A stretch of DNA of 64,000 nucleotides from Streptomyces sparsogenes (lineage in GTDB: Bacteria > Actinomycetota > Actinomycetes > Streptomycetales > Streptomycetaceae). The notes below the pieces were generated by a model that was not told the DNA's origin, did no database searches, and was given only the letters and a program-made list of their open reading frames with translations. Every line of letters begins with the position of its first letter. Positions within the stretch are counted from its first letter, which is position 1. This document shows, piece after piece, positions 52,295 to 60,630 of the stretch. The position numbers were made by a program, and so were the translations under genes. Where the stretch lies: positions 29,086 through 93,085 of the forward strand of contig NZ_MAXF01000031.1 in NCBI RefSeq assembly GCF_001704635.1, given 5' to 3'.

Positions 52295-53479
52295 ATGCGC
52301 GTGATGATGATGTCCACCCCCGTGTCCTCCCACTTCTCGCCGCTGGTGCCGCTGGCCTGGGCGCTGCGCGGCGCCGGACACGAGGTCCTGGTGGCCGGTC
52401 AGCCGGATGTGATGGGCCCGGCCCGGGCGGCGGGGCTGAGCGCGGTGAGCATCGGCGACTGGTTCCACGTGGACGACCTGCTGCTCGGCGGCCTCCCGGA
52501 GGGGAAGCGGCTCATCGAGTCGCTGGGCCGCCCGGCGTCGGAGCAGGTGGCCGGCGCGGCCCGGATGTGGATGGTGCACACCAAGTACCTGCTGCCGGAC
52601 TACCTCGACTTCGCCCGCGCCTACCGCCCCCAGCTCATCGTCTCCGACCTGCTGGAATACACCGCGCCGATCCTCGGCGCGGTGCTGGGCGTGCCGGTGG
52701 CGCACCACCGCTGGGGCGTCGATCCGTACACCCGCCCCGCGCGCCCCGCGGCCCGTCTGGCCCTCCAGGGCGTGTGCGAGCGGCTCGGCCTGGACGGGCT
52801 GCCCGACCCGACCGTGCTGCTCGACCCCTGCCCGCCCGCGCTCCAGCTCCCGACGGCGGAGCCGGGCACCCCGATCCGGTACGTGCCCGCGGGCGTCGGC
52901 GGCCCCATGCCGGACTGGCTGCGGGAGGAGGGCGACGGGGGGGCGGACTCCGGGCGCCGGCGGGTGGCCGTGTCCATGGGGCTGCGCACCCTCGTCCTCA
53001 ACGGTGTCCCGCATCTGCGGCGGGTGTTGCGGGCCTTCGAGGGGCTGCCGGACCTGGAGGCGGTGGCGACCGTGGAGCCGGAGTACCGCGAGGAGCTTGG
53101 CCCGGTCCCGGACAACGTACGGATCATCGACCCCACCCCGCTGCACCTGCTCCTCGGCAGCTGTGCGGCGGTGATCCACCACGGCGGGGCGGGCACCGCG
53201 CTCACCTCCTCGGCCTTCGGCCTGCCGCAGCTCGTCCTGCCGCAACTGGCCTGCATGTTCGCCACCGGAGACCGGCTGGCGGCGGCCGGCGCGGGCATCA
53301 CCCTTGACGACGCGGCCCGCCAGGACGACCCCGAGGTGCTGCGCGAGGCCCTGACCACGCTGCTGTCCGGGCCCGGCTACGCCAAGGCGGCCGGGGAGCT
53401 GCGGGAGGACATGGAGCGGATGCCCGCGCCCTCGCGGGTCGTCGCCGACCTGGAGCGGCTGGCGGCGCAGCCGGTGTGA
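52295..53479 (+). CDS. GT-B glycosyltransferase
   Basis: A 394-residue family 1 glycosyltransferase with VMMMSTPVSSHFSPLVPLAWALRGAGHEVLVAGQPD, HHRWGVDPYTRPARP, LLDPCPPALQLP and CAAVIHHGGAGTALTSSAFGLPQLVLPQLACM. All motif residues are intact. It is the nearest relative in this window of the enzyme at 49473-50690. The ATG follows a GAGGAG site nine bases after the exporter stop. It is the last gene of the acyl/GT operon that starts at 46540, and a 19-bp hairpin follows. Confidence 0.93.
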   Translation: MRVMMMSTPVSSHFSPLVPLAWALRGAGHEVLVAGQPDVMGPARAAGLSAVSIGDWFHVDDLLLGGLPEGKRLIESLGRPASEQVAGAARMWMVHTKYLLPDYLDFARAYRPQLIVSDLLEYTAPILGAVLGVPVAHHRWGVDPYTRPARPAARLALQGVCERLGLDGLPDPTVLLDPCPPALQLPTAEPGTPIRYVPAGVGGPMPDWLREEGDGGADSGRRRVAVSMGLRTLVLNGVPHLRRVLRAFEGLPDLEAVATVEPEYREELGPVPDNVRIIDPTPLHLLLGSCAAVIHHGGAGTALTSSAFGLPQLVLPQLACMFATGDRLAAAGAGITLDDAARQDDPEVLREALTTLLSGPGYAKAAGELREDMERMPAPSRVVADLERLAAQPV

Positions 53480-53498
53480 GGGGCGGCCAGGTGCGAGG

Positions 53499-53550
53499 GG
53501 CGCACACGAGAGGGCCGGCCCCGCCGGGGGTCGGCCCTCTCGTGTGCGCC
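53499..53550. terminator. 19-bp perfect hairpin, bidirectional terminator
   Basis: Arms 53499-53517 and 53532-53550 are perfectly complementary over 19 bp with a 14-base loop. It separates the convergent glycosyltransferase and ABM-protein genes and probably ends both operons. Confidence 0.85.
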
Positions 53551-53607
53551 ACTTCTCTCAACCGCTCACGCCGCTCTGCCCGACGCTCACGCCACTCCGT
53601 CCGCCGC

Positions 53608-54216
53608 TTATGCCGCGCGGCTGGCCGCGCCCTCCATGGAGGCCTCCGCGATCACCTCGTAGAGCTCGTCGTCCGGTCCCGCTCCGGCCTCCGCCGCCTC
53701 CGCGTCCCGCAGCCGCACCAGGCTCACCCGGCCGCCCTCGCGGCGGTCGGAGGCAATGACCGAGCCGGACACGAAGCCCTCGCGGCGGGAGGCGGCGTCG
53801 AGCCGGGCCAGCAGCTCCTCCTCCGTCGCCTCGCCCGGCTCGTGGGACGCCACCACGCAGTACTGCCCGACCCCGTCGCCTTCCGCCGCGCCCGCCGCCG
53901 CGAGCACCGGCCCGTGGTCGTTGACGAGGTCGGCGAGCTCCATCAGCCCGGCGGCCGTGAGCAGGAGGAAGTCCGGGACCATGACGGCGGCCTTGTACGC
54001 GGAGTTGTCCCGCCACTCGGTGACGATGACATGCCGGTCCGGGTGGTCGGGCGAGCGCAGCAGCGAGGTGCGCAGAAAGCCGTGCTGGGTCGTCATGTAC
54101 TCGCGGTAGCCGTCGAACGCCTCCTCGAAGGCCGCGGTGTCCTGCTTGTGCCTGTCGGTGAGCTGGAAGCGGGCGACCACCGTCACGGGCGCGGGGCCGT
54201 GCTGCTTCTCCGGCAT
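53608..54216 (-). CDS. Antibiotic biosynthesis monooxygenase (ABM) family protein
   Basis: A 202-residue protein with two ABM-like ferredoxin-fold halves. The first has VTVVARFQLTDRHKQDTAAFEEAFDGYREYMTTQHGFLRTSLLRS and VTEWRDNSAYKAAV; the second begins around YCVVASHEPGEATEEELLARLD. Such proteins act as cofactor-independent quinone-forming oxygenases (TcmH, ActVA-Orf6) or as cyclases in type II polyketide pathways. It overlaps the end of the FAD monooxygenase gene by 34 bases and is the last gene of the PKS operon. Which role it has is not decided by sequence. Confidence 0.8.
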   Translation of the reverse strand: MPEKQHGPAPVTVVARFQLTDRHKQDTAAFEEAFDGYREYMTTQHGFLRTSLLRSPDHPDRHVIVTEWRDNSAYKAAVMVPDFLLLTAAGLMELADLVNDHGPVLAAAGAAEGDGVGQYCVVASHEPGEATEEELLARLDAASRREGFVSGSVIASDRREGGRVSLVRLRDAEAAEAGAGPDDELYEVIAEASMEGAASRAA

Positions 54217-55481
54217 GGGTTGACCCTTTCGTCTGCCTGGTCTGCGCCGTCCGAGATACGGATCGACGGATTGCCGTACGCGATGCGGTGAAGGACCTTG
54301 CGGTACAGGGGGGTGTGGCGCAGCACCCGGGCGAGCCGGGGGCGCACCCGGGTGGCGAGCGCGCCCTGCGAGAGCATGGCCTTGCTCTGCAGGGTCTGCA
54401 GCCTCATGACGGCCGCGATGTCGGGGGCCCGCCGCTCCTCGAAGGCGGCGAGCCGCGCCGCGCCGGTGTCGCCCGCGGCCAGCGCCCCGGTCAGCACCGG
54501 GTGCAGCACCACCGCGTCCTGGACGGCGAGGTTGATGCCCTGGGCGCCGATCGGGCTGTGGGTGTGGGCGGCGTCGCCGATCAGCACCAGCCCGTCGTCG
54601 GCCCACCGCTCGGCCCGCGAGGAGAAGACGTCCAGCAGGCTGAGGTCGCGCTGCGAGCGGATCTGTTCGCGGATGAGGGGGGCGTACGGCGGCACGGCGC
54701 GGCAGAGCTGCTCCCTGACGTGGTCCAGACCCCGCCCGGCGATCTCGCGGTAGCCCTGGTGCGGCAGGGTCCAGCCGATCTGGATGCGGTCGGGCCACGA
54801 GGCGTAGACGAGCACGGGGCTGCCGCCGGCCCGGAACACCCGCACATCGCGCGGCGGCCCGCCCCCCGGCCCTCCCCCGGCGGGCCCGCCCGCCGCGAGC
54901 TTGAACCACAGCACGTCGTGGTCGAAGGCCTCGGTGCGCCCGGCCCCGATCCCCGCCAGCCGGCGGACCCGCGAATAGCGGCCGTCCGCGCCGACGACCA
55001 CCCGCGCCCGTACGGTGCACGGGCCCGCCGGCCCGGCGGCGGTGACGCCGGCGACGCGCCCCTCCCGGCGCACCAGGCCGCCCACCCGGCGCCCGTCCAG
55101 CCACCGGAAGCCGGCGAACGGGCGGCAGTGGTCGAGCAGTTCGTCGAGCACATGGGCCTGCGGGATGCTCAGCAGGTGGTCGTACGGCGCGGGCAGCAGC
55201 CGGTAGTCGGCCTCCAGCAGCACCCGGTCGCCCTCGACCAGGCGGAACCTGTCGTGCTCGTGTCCGCCGCGCGCCCGGGCCCCGGCCAGCACGCCGAGCT
55301 CGTCCAGCAGCGCCATCGCGCCGGGTTGCAGGATCTCGCCGCGGAACTCCCGGTGGTGGGCGCGGGTGCGCTCCACCACCGTGACCCGGGCCCCGGACCG
55401 CAGCATCAGCAGCGCCAGGACCAGCCCCGCCGGTCCGCCGCCGACCACGCACACATCGGTGTCGTACTCCTCCTGCGCCAC
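54183..55481 (-). CDS. FAD-dependent monooxygenase
   Basis: A 432-residue flavoprotein. The GTG start follows GGGAGGGGAGC. Motifs: VCVVGGGPAGLVLALLMLRSGARVTVVER, VVVGADGRYSRVRRLAG and LVLIGDAAHTHSPIGAQGINLAVQDAV. It is shorter than the other monooxygenase at 42475-44262 and lacks the thioredoxin-like end, so it belongs to the p-hydroxybenzoate-hydroxylase/geranylgeranyl-reductase-like group. It probably hydroxylates the aromatic polyketide. The C-terminal 34 nt overlap the ABM gene, which may be fine-tuned by coupling. Confidence 0.9.
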   Translation of the reverse strand: MAQEEYDTDVCVVGGGPAGLVLALLMLRSGARVTVVERTRAHHREFRGEILQPGAMALLDELGVLAGARARGGHEHDRFRLVEGDRVLLEADYRLLPAPYDHLLSIPQAHVLDELLDHCRPFAGFRWLDGRRVGGLVRREGRVAGVTAAGPAGPCTVRARVVVGADGRYSRVRRLAGIGAGRTEAFDHDVLWFKLAAGGPAGGGPGGGPPRDVRVFRAGGSPVLVYASWPDRIQIGWTLPHQGYREIAGRGLDHVREQLCRAVPPYAPLIREQIRSQRDLSLLDVFSSRAERWADDGLVLIGDAAHTHSPIGAQGINLAVQDAVVLHPVLTGALAAGDTGAARLAAFEERRAPDIAAVMRLQTLQSKAMLSQGALATRVRPRLARVLRHTPLYRKVLHRIAYGNPSIRISDGADQADERVNPCRRSSTAPRP

Positions 55482-55512
55482 CCTCGCTCCCCTCCCGGTC
55501 GCCGACGTTCCC

Positions 55513-55580
55513 CTTACGCGCGCGGGTCCCTTACGCGCGCAGGCCCCTCACGCGCGCAGGCTCCTTACGCGCGCAGGCTC
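55513..55580 (-). repeat. Four 17-bp tandem repeats at SDR gene end
   Basis: Units starting CTTACGCGCGC or CTCACGCGCGC begin at 55513, 55530, 55547 and 55564, period 17 bp. The last contains the stop (TAA on the minus strand) and the Leu-Arg-Ala end of the SDR gene, so the others are duplicated gene ends in the intergenic space. Confidence 0.85.
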
Positions 55581-56410
55581 AGACCGCCGTCGGCGGTGAT
55601 CACCTGGCCCTGGATCCAGCCCGCCTCGGCCGTGCACAGCAGGGCCACCACATCGGCCACGTCGCGCGGCGTGGTGAGCCGGCCGCCGGGGGTGCGCGCC
55701 GCGAGCGCCGCGGCGGTGGCCGGGTCGGGGGTGTCCGGGCCCTTGTCGAGCTTGGCGGTGGCGACCGCGTTGACCGCGATCCGGCGGCCCGCCAGCTCCA
55801 CCGCGAGATAGCCCACCAGGCTCTCCAGCGCCGCCTTGGCGATCCCGGGGCCGACGTAGCGCGGCACGGCCCGGTGGGCCCCGCTGCTGGACACGGCGAC
55901 GATCCGGCCGGGTCCGCCGGCCATGAGGTCGGCGATCGCGGGGGCGCCGTACAGCAGCGGGTCGAGGGCCGCCGACATATCGGCCCGTACGTCGTCGGGG
56001 CGGGCCCCGACGGCCGGCATGGGGTGCCAGGAGGCGGCGCTGTGCACGAAGATGTCCAGCCTGCCGTACTGGTCGCGCACCGCGGCCAGCAGGGCGTGGA
56101 GCTGCTCGGGGCGGGTCACGTCGGCCCGCCGGGCGACGGCGCCGCCCCCCAGCCCTGACAGGTCGCGCAGCGCGCGTGCGGCGTCGGCGTCGCTGTGCGC
56201 GTAGTCGAGGATCACCTGGGCGCCCGCGGTGGCCAGCTTGCGGGCCACCGCGAAGCCGACCCCGCGCGTCGCCCCCGTCACCAGCGCGACCTTCCCGTCG
56301 AGCCCCAGGGTGTCGGGGCGCGCCGGCTCGGTCGGCTCAGCCGCCCCGGCCGGCTCCGCCCGCTCGGCCTGTTCGCCCCGCTCGGCCTGCTCGGCCGTCT
56401 CAACCGACAC
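55565..56410 (-). CDS. SDR-family ketoreductase
   Basis: A 281-residue short-chain dehydrogenase. An Ala/Glu/Pro-rich leader of about 35 residues made of AEQAER-like repeats precedes the Rossmann motif VALVTGATRGVGFAVARKLA. The catalytic Ser (VAVSSSGAHRA) and Tyr-x3-Lys region is altered: the usual YxxSK is replaced by YVGPGIAKAAL, with Tyr, then Lys four residues later than normal. That is a pattern of the FabL-like group (Tyr-x6-Lys). The GTG start overlaps the upstream fusion gene by 11 bases. It may reduce the polyketide at a position other than C9. Confidence 0.82.
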   Translation of the reverse strand: MSVETAEQAERGEQAERAEPAGAAEPTEPARPDTLGLDGKVALVTGATRGVGFAVARKLATAGAQVILDYAHSDADAARALRDLSGLGGGAVARRADVTRPEQLHALLAAVRDQYGRLDIFVHSAASWHPMPAVGARPDDVRADMSAALDPLLYGAPAIADLMAGGPGRIVAVSSSGAHRAVPRYVGPGIAKAALESLVGYLAVELAGRRIAVNAVATAKLDKGPDTPDPATAAALAARTPGGRLTTPRDVADVVALLCTAEAGWIQGQVITADGGLSLRA

Positions 56411-58664
56411 GGTCCGCCGCCTCGGGGCTCGGGGCGTCGACGCCGGCCGCCCGGGCGGCGAGGTGTACGGCGCGCTCGGCCGTTCCGGTGGCCGGGGCGT
56501 CGGCGCGGGAGGCCCGCCAGGCGTCCGTGTCCGACCACCAGGTGACGAAGGTGTAGTGGCCGGGCCTGGTCAGCGACCGGCTGAGGTCGGCGTGGCGAAA
56601 GCCCGGCCGCGCCGCCAGGGCACGCGCGTACTCCCGGTAGGACGCGTCGAAGGCGTCCAGGCTCGTCTCCTCCACACCGAGCCGCTCGACCACCACCACC
56701 GGCGCGCCCTCCGCGACATCGCGGCCCGCCCGCAGCACGTTGCGGGACGGGTCGGCCGCCACGTCCACCAGCTCGTGGAACTCCTTGGCGTGCGACTGGA
56801 ACACCTCGCTGCCCCGCACCCGCTGGAACGCCTCGGGCGAGCGCCACCGGCCGAGGTTGACGTACACCCCGGGGCGCTCCACCAGCCGCACCGCCTGGTG
56901 CGAGTCGAAGCCCTCCTGGGCGCGCATCCAGGCCACATGGTCGAGGAAGCGCCGCTCGAACTCGGCGGCCAGGCCGGGCTCCTTGAGCGTGAAGGTGTTG
57001 ATGACGGTGAACAGGCCGGTCGGGTGGTCCGGCGCGCCGGGTGACGACATGGCGGTACGGCCTTCCTGAGGGGCTCGGGTGGGGACGGGGACGTGCGGCG
57101 CGAGGCGGGCGACGAGGTCGTCGCGCAGGGCGCGGCGCGACACCTTGCCGCCCGCGTTGCGCGGGATGGCGTCCACCACCTCGATGTGGTGGAGCCGCTG
57201 GTAGTACGGGAGTCGCTGGGCCACGGCGGCCGCCACGGCCTCCGCGACCCGCTCGCCCGCGCCCGGCCGGAGCACCACCAGCGCGGCGGGGACCGCGCCC
57301 CGCGCCGGGTCCGGCAGGCCGAGGACCACGGCCTCCCGGACCGGCTCCTGGCCGAGCAGGACCTGCTCGATCTCCGTGGGCGCGACGAGGAAGTTGTCGC
57401 ATTTGAACGTGTCGCCGAGCCGGTCGATCAGGAACAGCCGCCCCTCCTCGTCGATCCGGCCCACGTCGCCGGTGGAGAACCAGCCGCCGTCCTCGAGGCC
57501 GGTGCCGTCCGGGCCGCCGAGGTAGCCCTTCATCACCTGCGGGCCGCGCACCTGCACCTCCCCCACCGCGCCGGGCGCCACCACCGTGCGGCGCTCGACG
57601 TCCACGACCCGGCACTCGGTCCCGGCCACCGGGCGGCCCACCGAGCCGGGCACCGGGCGGGCGGGGTCGTCGCTGTGGGTCAGCGGGGAGGTCTCGGCGA
57701 GCCCGTACCCCTGGAAGACCGGCACCTCGAACCGCTCGGCGAGCCGCGCCGCGTCCCGCACCGACAGCGCCGAGCCGCCCGACGCGATCTGGCGCACGGT
57801 CGTCAGCGTCATTCCGTCCAGGGCGGGGTCGGTGGCGAGCCGGGCGAGGCGGACCGGGAGGCTGTAGAAGTGGGTGGCGGAGTGCCGGTTGGCCGCCGCG
57901 ACCGCGTCGCGCGGCTCGGGCGCGGCGCACAACACCTGGGTGGCGCCCGCGCACACGGCCGAGTTGAGGTGCATGGGGTGGTAGGTGGGCAGGTGGTTGA
58001 GGGTGACGGAGCGGCCGCCGACGCGGTGTGCCTCGGCGGTCTGCGCCGCGTTGACGACCAGGTTGCGATGGGTGAGCCGGACGGCCTTGGGCAGCCCCGT
58101 CGTACCGCTGGTGAACTGGACGCACACCACGTCGTCGGGCCCTGCCGCACGGTGCGGCCGGACGAGCGTCCTGGTGCCCAGGACGTCGTCCAGGCGGGGC
58201 ACGCCGGGGTGCTCGTCCGGGGCGACCGGGCCGATCAGCACCGCCTCGCGCAGGGCGGGCAGCCGGTCGCGCACCGCCGCGAGCCGCGCGTACAGCCCGG
58301 CGTCCACGAACGCCAGCCGCGCCCCGCTCACCGACAGGGTGTGCACCAGCGCGTCCTCGCCCAGCAGCGGGTTGACCACCGCCACCACGTGTCCGCCGCG
58401 CGCGGCCGCGTAGTAGGCCACGGCGAAGTCGGGGTGCAGCACGGCGGCGACCGCGACCACCGCCTTCCCCCGCCCCGGCAGCGCGCGGTGGATCGCGTAC
58501 GCGGTGCGCGAGATCCGCAGGTCGAAGCCGGCGAAGTCCAGCGTCCGCCGGCGGCGGCCCGGGGCCTGGCCGCCCCACACCAGCGCGGTCCGCGCGGGGT
58601 GGGCCCGGGCCGCCTCGGCCGGCAGCCCGTCCAGCCGCACGGCCGTGCCGCTCCGCTCACCCAC
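56400..58664 (-). CDS. Acyl-CoA ligase fused in frame to ABM monooxygenase/cyclase
   Basis: One uninterrupted frame of 754 codons. Residues 1 to about 525 are an AMP-forming ligase: VCVQFTSGTTGLPKAVRLTHRN, VFQGYGLAETSPLTHS, WFSTGDVGRIDEEGRLFLIDRLGD and PRNAGGKVSRRAL with the catalytic lysine. From residue 539 (ATG at 57050) begins a two-half ABM protein (FTVINTFTLKEPGLAAEFERRFLDHVAWMRAQ, YVNLGRWRSPEAF, HYTFVTWWSDTDAW). An AGGAAGG site precedes that internal ATG, so a free ABM protein could be made as well as the fusion. The start overlaps the aromatase gene stop. The usual arrangement in related clusters is two genes; a lost stop codon is the simple explanation. Confidence 0.8.
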   Translation of the reverse strand: MGERSGTAVRLDGLPAEAARAHPARTALVWGGQAPGRRRRTLDFAGFDLRISRTAYAIHRALPGRGKAVVAVAAVLHPDFAVAYYAAARGGHVVAVVNPLLGEDALVHTLSVSGARLAFVDAGLYARLAAVRDRLPALREAVLIGPVAPDEHPGVPRLDDVLGTRTLVRPHRAAGPDDVVCVQFTSGTTGLPKAVRLTHRNLVVNAAQTAEAHRVGGRSVTLNHLPTYHPMHLNSAVCAGATQVLCAAPEPRDAVAAANRHSATHFYSLPVRLARLATDPALDGMTLTTVRQIASGGSALSVRDAARLAERFEVPVFQGYGLAETSPLTHSDDPARPVPGSVGRPVAGTECRVVDVERRTVVAPGAVGEVQVRGPQVMKGYLGGPDGTGLEDGGWFSTGDVGRIDEEGRLFLIDRLGDTFKCDNFLVAPTEIEQVLLGQEPVREAVVLGLPDPARGAVPAALVVLRPGAGERVAEAVAAAVAQRLPYYQRLHHIEVVDAIPRNAGGKVSRRALRDDLVARLAPHVPVPTRAPQEGRTAMSSPGAPDHPTGLFTVINTFTLKEPGLAAEFERRFLDHVAWMRAQEGFDSHQAVRLVERPGVYVNLGRWRSPEAFQRVRGSEVFQSHAKEFHELVDVAADPSRNVLRAGRDVAEGAPVVVVERLGVEETSLDAFDASYREYARALAARPGFRHADLSRSLTRPGHYTFVTWWSDTDAWRASRADAPATGTAERAVHLAARAAGVDAPSPEAADRVG

Positions 58665-59667
58665 GGGCCGTCGCCTCCGCGAACTCCCGCGCGTGGCGCA
58701 GCGTCGTGGTGCTGTTGGCGCTCAGCGCGCGCTGCACATACGTCCGGGCGTCGGCGACCGTCCGGCCCGGGCCGAGGACCCGCTCCACCGCCCCGGGGTC
58801 GAGGATCACGGTGTGCCGGGAGGTGACGGCCGCGCCGTCGCCCGCCGGGGTGATCGTCCAGCTTCCGGTGTGCGCGGTCATCAGGGCGGGCACGGTGGTC
58901 TGCTTGTAGACGATGCGGTCGGGGGCGAAGCAGACCCGCACGGACTCGGTGGTGTGCACGGATCCGTCGGCCGTGCGGGTGTCCATCGCCATCACCTGGA
59001 CGCGCGGCTCACCGCCCCCGCCCGTGTCCCGACCGGCCGTGTCCCGACCGCCCGTGTTCTGGCCTGCCGGGTCCTCCTTGAGGTCGAGCCGGGACACATG
59101 AGGCAGCCGCTCGGGCCACAGGTCGGCGCGGTACAGGTAGTCGTACACCAGCGCGGGGTCACCGGTGGTGAACACCGTGTCCTCGAAGGAGAACTCCAAC
59201 TCGCCGAGACTGTCGCCGAGTTCCGCCAGGGCCTTGACCGCCGCCAGCTCGGACTCGCTGTTGCGGTCCACCGCCGAGGTGATCCAGCGGACGCCCGCCG
59301 GGTCGTCGTCGACCGCCCGGAAGTCGTGGCGCAGCTCCAGCCGGGAGACGTGGTCCCCGTGGGACGTGACGGTCCACTCGCCGCCCATGGCCGCCACCGG
59401 TGGCGCGGACAGCTCCTGCCGGAAGGTGACGCGCAGCCCGTGGGGGTCCAGCTCGCGGCGCGACGTCCAGCTCTTGACCTCGCCGCCGGCGGTGGCCCAG
59501 ATCCGGATCCGCTCGGCGCCGGGCGTCCGCTCCAGGTGTTCGACGTGCACATTGGGGGCGAAGCGCTGGGGCCAGTCGGCGACGTCCGCGATGATGCCGT
59601 ACACCGTGCGGGCCGGGGCCAGCACGGTGATGCCGTGGGTGGTCAGGTAGGTGTCGGTGGTGGTCAC
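58657..59667 (-). CDS. Didomain aromatase/cyclase
   Basis: A 336-residue protein of two START/Bet-v1-like domains. The first has LTTHGITVLAPARTVYGIIADVADWPQRFAPNV and the second FEDTVFTTGDPALVYDYLYRADLWPERLPHV, joined by a Gly/Asp-rich linker with short repeats. Didomain ARO/CYC enzymes dehydrate and aromatise the first ring of polyketides that were reduced at C9, agreeing with the ketoreductase encoded next to it. The GTG start lies 13 bases after the ketoreductase stop, and its own stop overlaps the ligase start. Confidence 0.93.
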   Translation of the reverse strand: MTTTDTYLTTHGITVLAPARTVYGIIADVADWPQRFAPNVHVEHLERTPGAERIRIWATAGGEVKSWTSRRELDPHGLRVTFRQELSAPPVAAMGGEWTVTSHGDHVSRLELRHDFRAVDDDPAGVRWITSAVDRNSESELAAVKALAELGDSLGELEFSFEDTVFTTGDPALVYDYLYRADLWPERLPHVSRLDLKEDPAGQNTGGRDTAGRDTGGGGEPRVQVMAMDTRTADGSVHTTESVRVCFAPDRIVYKQTTVPALMTAHTGSWTITPAGDGAAVTSRHTVILDPGAVERVLGPGRTVADARTYVQRALSANSTTTLRHAREFAEATARG

Positions 59668-59680
59668 GGGGGGCGCTCCC

Positions 59681-60466
59681 TCAGTAATTGCCCAGTCCGC
59701 CGCAGACGTTGAGCGCCTGGGCGGTGATGGACGCGGCGGTGTCGGTGACCAGATAGCCGACCAGGCCCGCCACCTCGTCGGGGGTGGAGTAGCGGCCGAG
59801 CGGGATCTTGGCCTGGAAGCGCTCGAGGATCGCCTGCTCGGTGGTGTCGTACACCGCCGCGTACCCCTGGCGGACCCGCTCGGCCATCGGCGTCTCGACG
59901 TATCCGGGGCAGACCGCGTTGACCGTGATGCCGGTCTTGGCCAGCTCCAGGCCGACCGCCTTGGTGAAGCCGACCACGCCGTGCTTGGAGGCCGAGTACG
60001 GGGCGCCGAGCACCACGCCCTGCTTGCCTCCGGTGGAGGCGATGTTGACGATCCGGCCCCAGCCGCGCTCCCGCATCCCGCCCTCGGCGAGCACCTCGCG
60101 GGTGGTGAGGAAGACGCTGTTGAGGTTGGTGTCGATCACGTCGTACCACAGCTCGTCGGCCAGCCCGGAGGTCTCCCCGCCGCCGCTGCGCCCCGCGTTG
60201 TTGACCAGGACGTCGACCCGGCCGAACCGCCCGGTGGCGGCCGCCACCAGCGCGCGCACGTCCTTCCGCTTCGACACGTCGGCGGCGACGCCCCCGGCCT
60301 CGTGGCCCGCGGCCCGCAGCTCCTTGACGGTCATCTCCACGGCCTCGGCGGTCCGGGCGCAGATGAAGACCGCGAAGCCGGCCGCCGCCAGGCCCCGCGC
60401 CACCGCGAGACCGATTCCGCTCGTGCCCCCCGTGACCAGCGCCACCCGCCGCTCATCGCTCGCCAT
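59681..60466 (-). CDS. C9-type polyketide ketoreductase (ActIII-like)
   Basis: A 261-residue SDR. VALVTGGTSGIGLAVARGLAAAG binds NADPH, NNAGRSGGG follows, and the catalytic region is VNIASTGGKQGVVLGAPYSASKHG. Its C-terminus ALNVCGGLGNY is almost diagnostic of the ActIII group that reduces the C9 carbonyl of nascent aromatic polyketides. The ATG has a GGAGGAGGA site. It is the first gene of the PKS operon at 60466-53608 and is divergent from the SnoaL-like gene. Confidence 0.95.
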   Translation of the reverse strand: MASDERRVALVTGGTSGIGLAVARGLAAAGFAVFICARTAEAVEMTVKELRAAGHEAGGVAADVSKRKDVRALVAAATGRFGRVDVLVNNAGRSGGGETSGLADELWYDVIDTNLNSVFLTTREVLAEGGMRERGWGRIVNIASTGGKQGVVLGAPYSASKHGVVGFTKAVGLELAKTGITVNAVCPGYVETPMAERVRQGYAAVYDTTEQAILERFQAKIPLGRYSTPDEVAGLVGYLVTDTAASITAQALNVCGGLGNY

Positions 60467-60515
60467 GCGCGTCCTCCTCCGGTGCGTCGTCTGCACCGAG
60501 AGTGGCCGGGGGCTC

Positions 60516-60544
60516 TCGATCCTCGATCGCACGGCGGTCGAGCG
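60516..60544 (+). promoter_or_regulatory. SARP-like heptamers in KR/SnoaL divergent region
   Basis: TCGATCC (60516), TCGCACG (60527) and TCGAGCG (60538) are in exact 11-bp register. An inverted TCGA copy at 60551 forms GGTCGA-N9-TCGACC. A clear -10 element 8 bp downstream is missing, so this site is less certain than the one at 39659. Confidence 0.45.
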
Positions 60545-60630
60545 GTCCGTTCGACCGCCCGTCAAGGGGCGTACGAGGGGGCGCGGCGACGCTGCCGTAG
60601 GACACCCACGCGAGCGAGAGAGGGACCGCC

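Noticed and set aside
55513..55580. Possible CRISPR array from four spaced repeats.
   Set aside because: Units are tandem with no spacers, only 17 bp, and derive from the SDR gene end; no cas genes are nearby.
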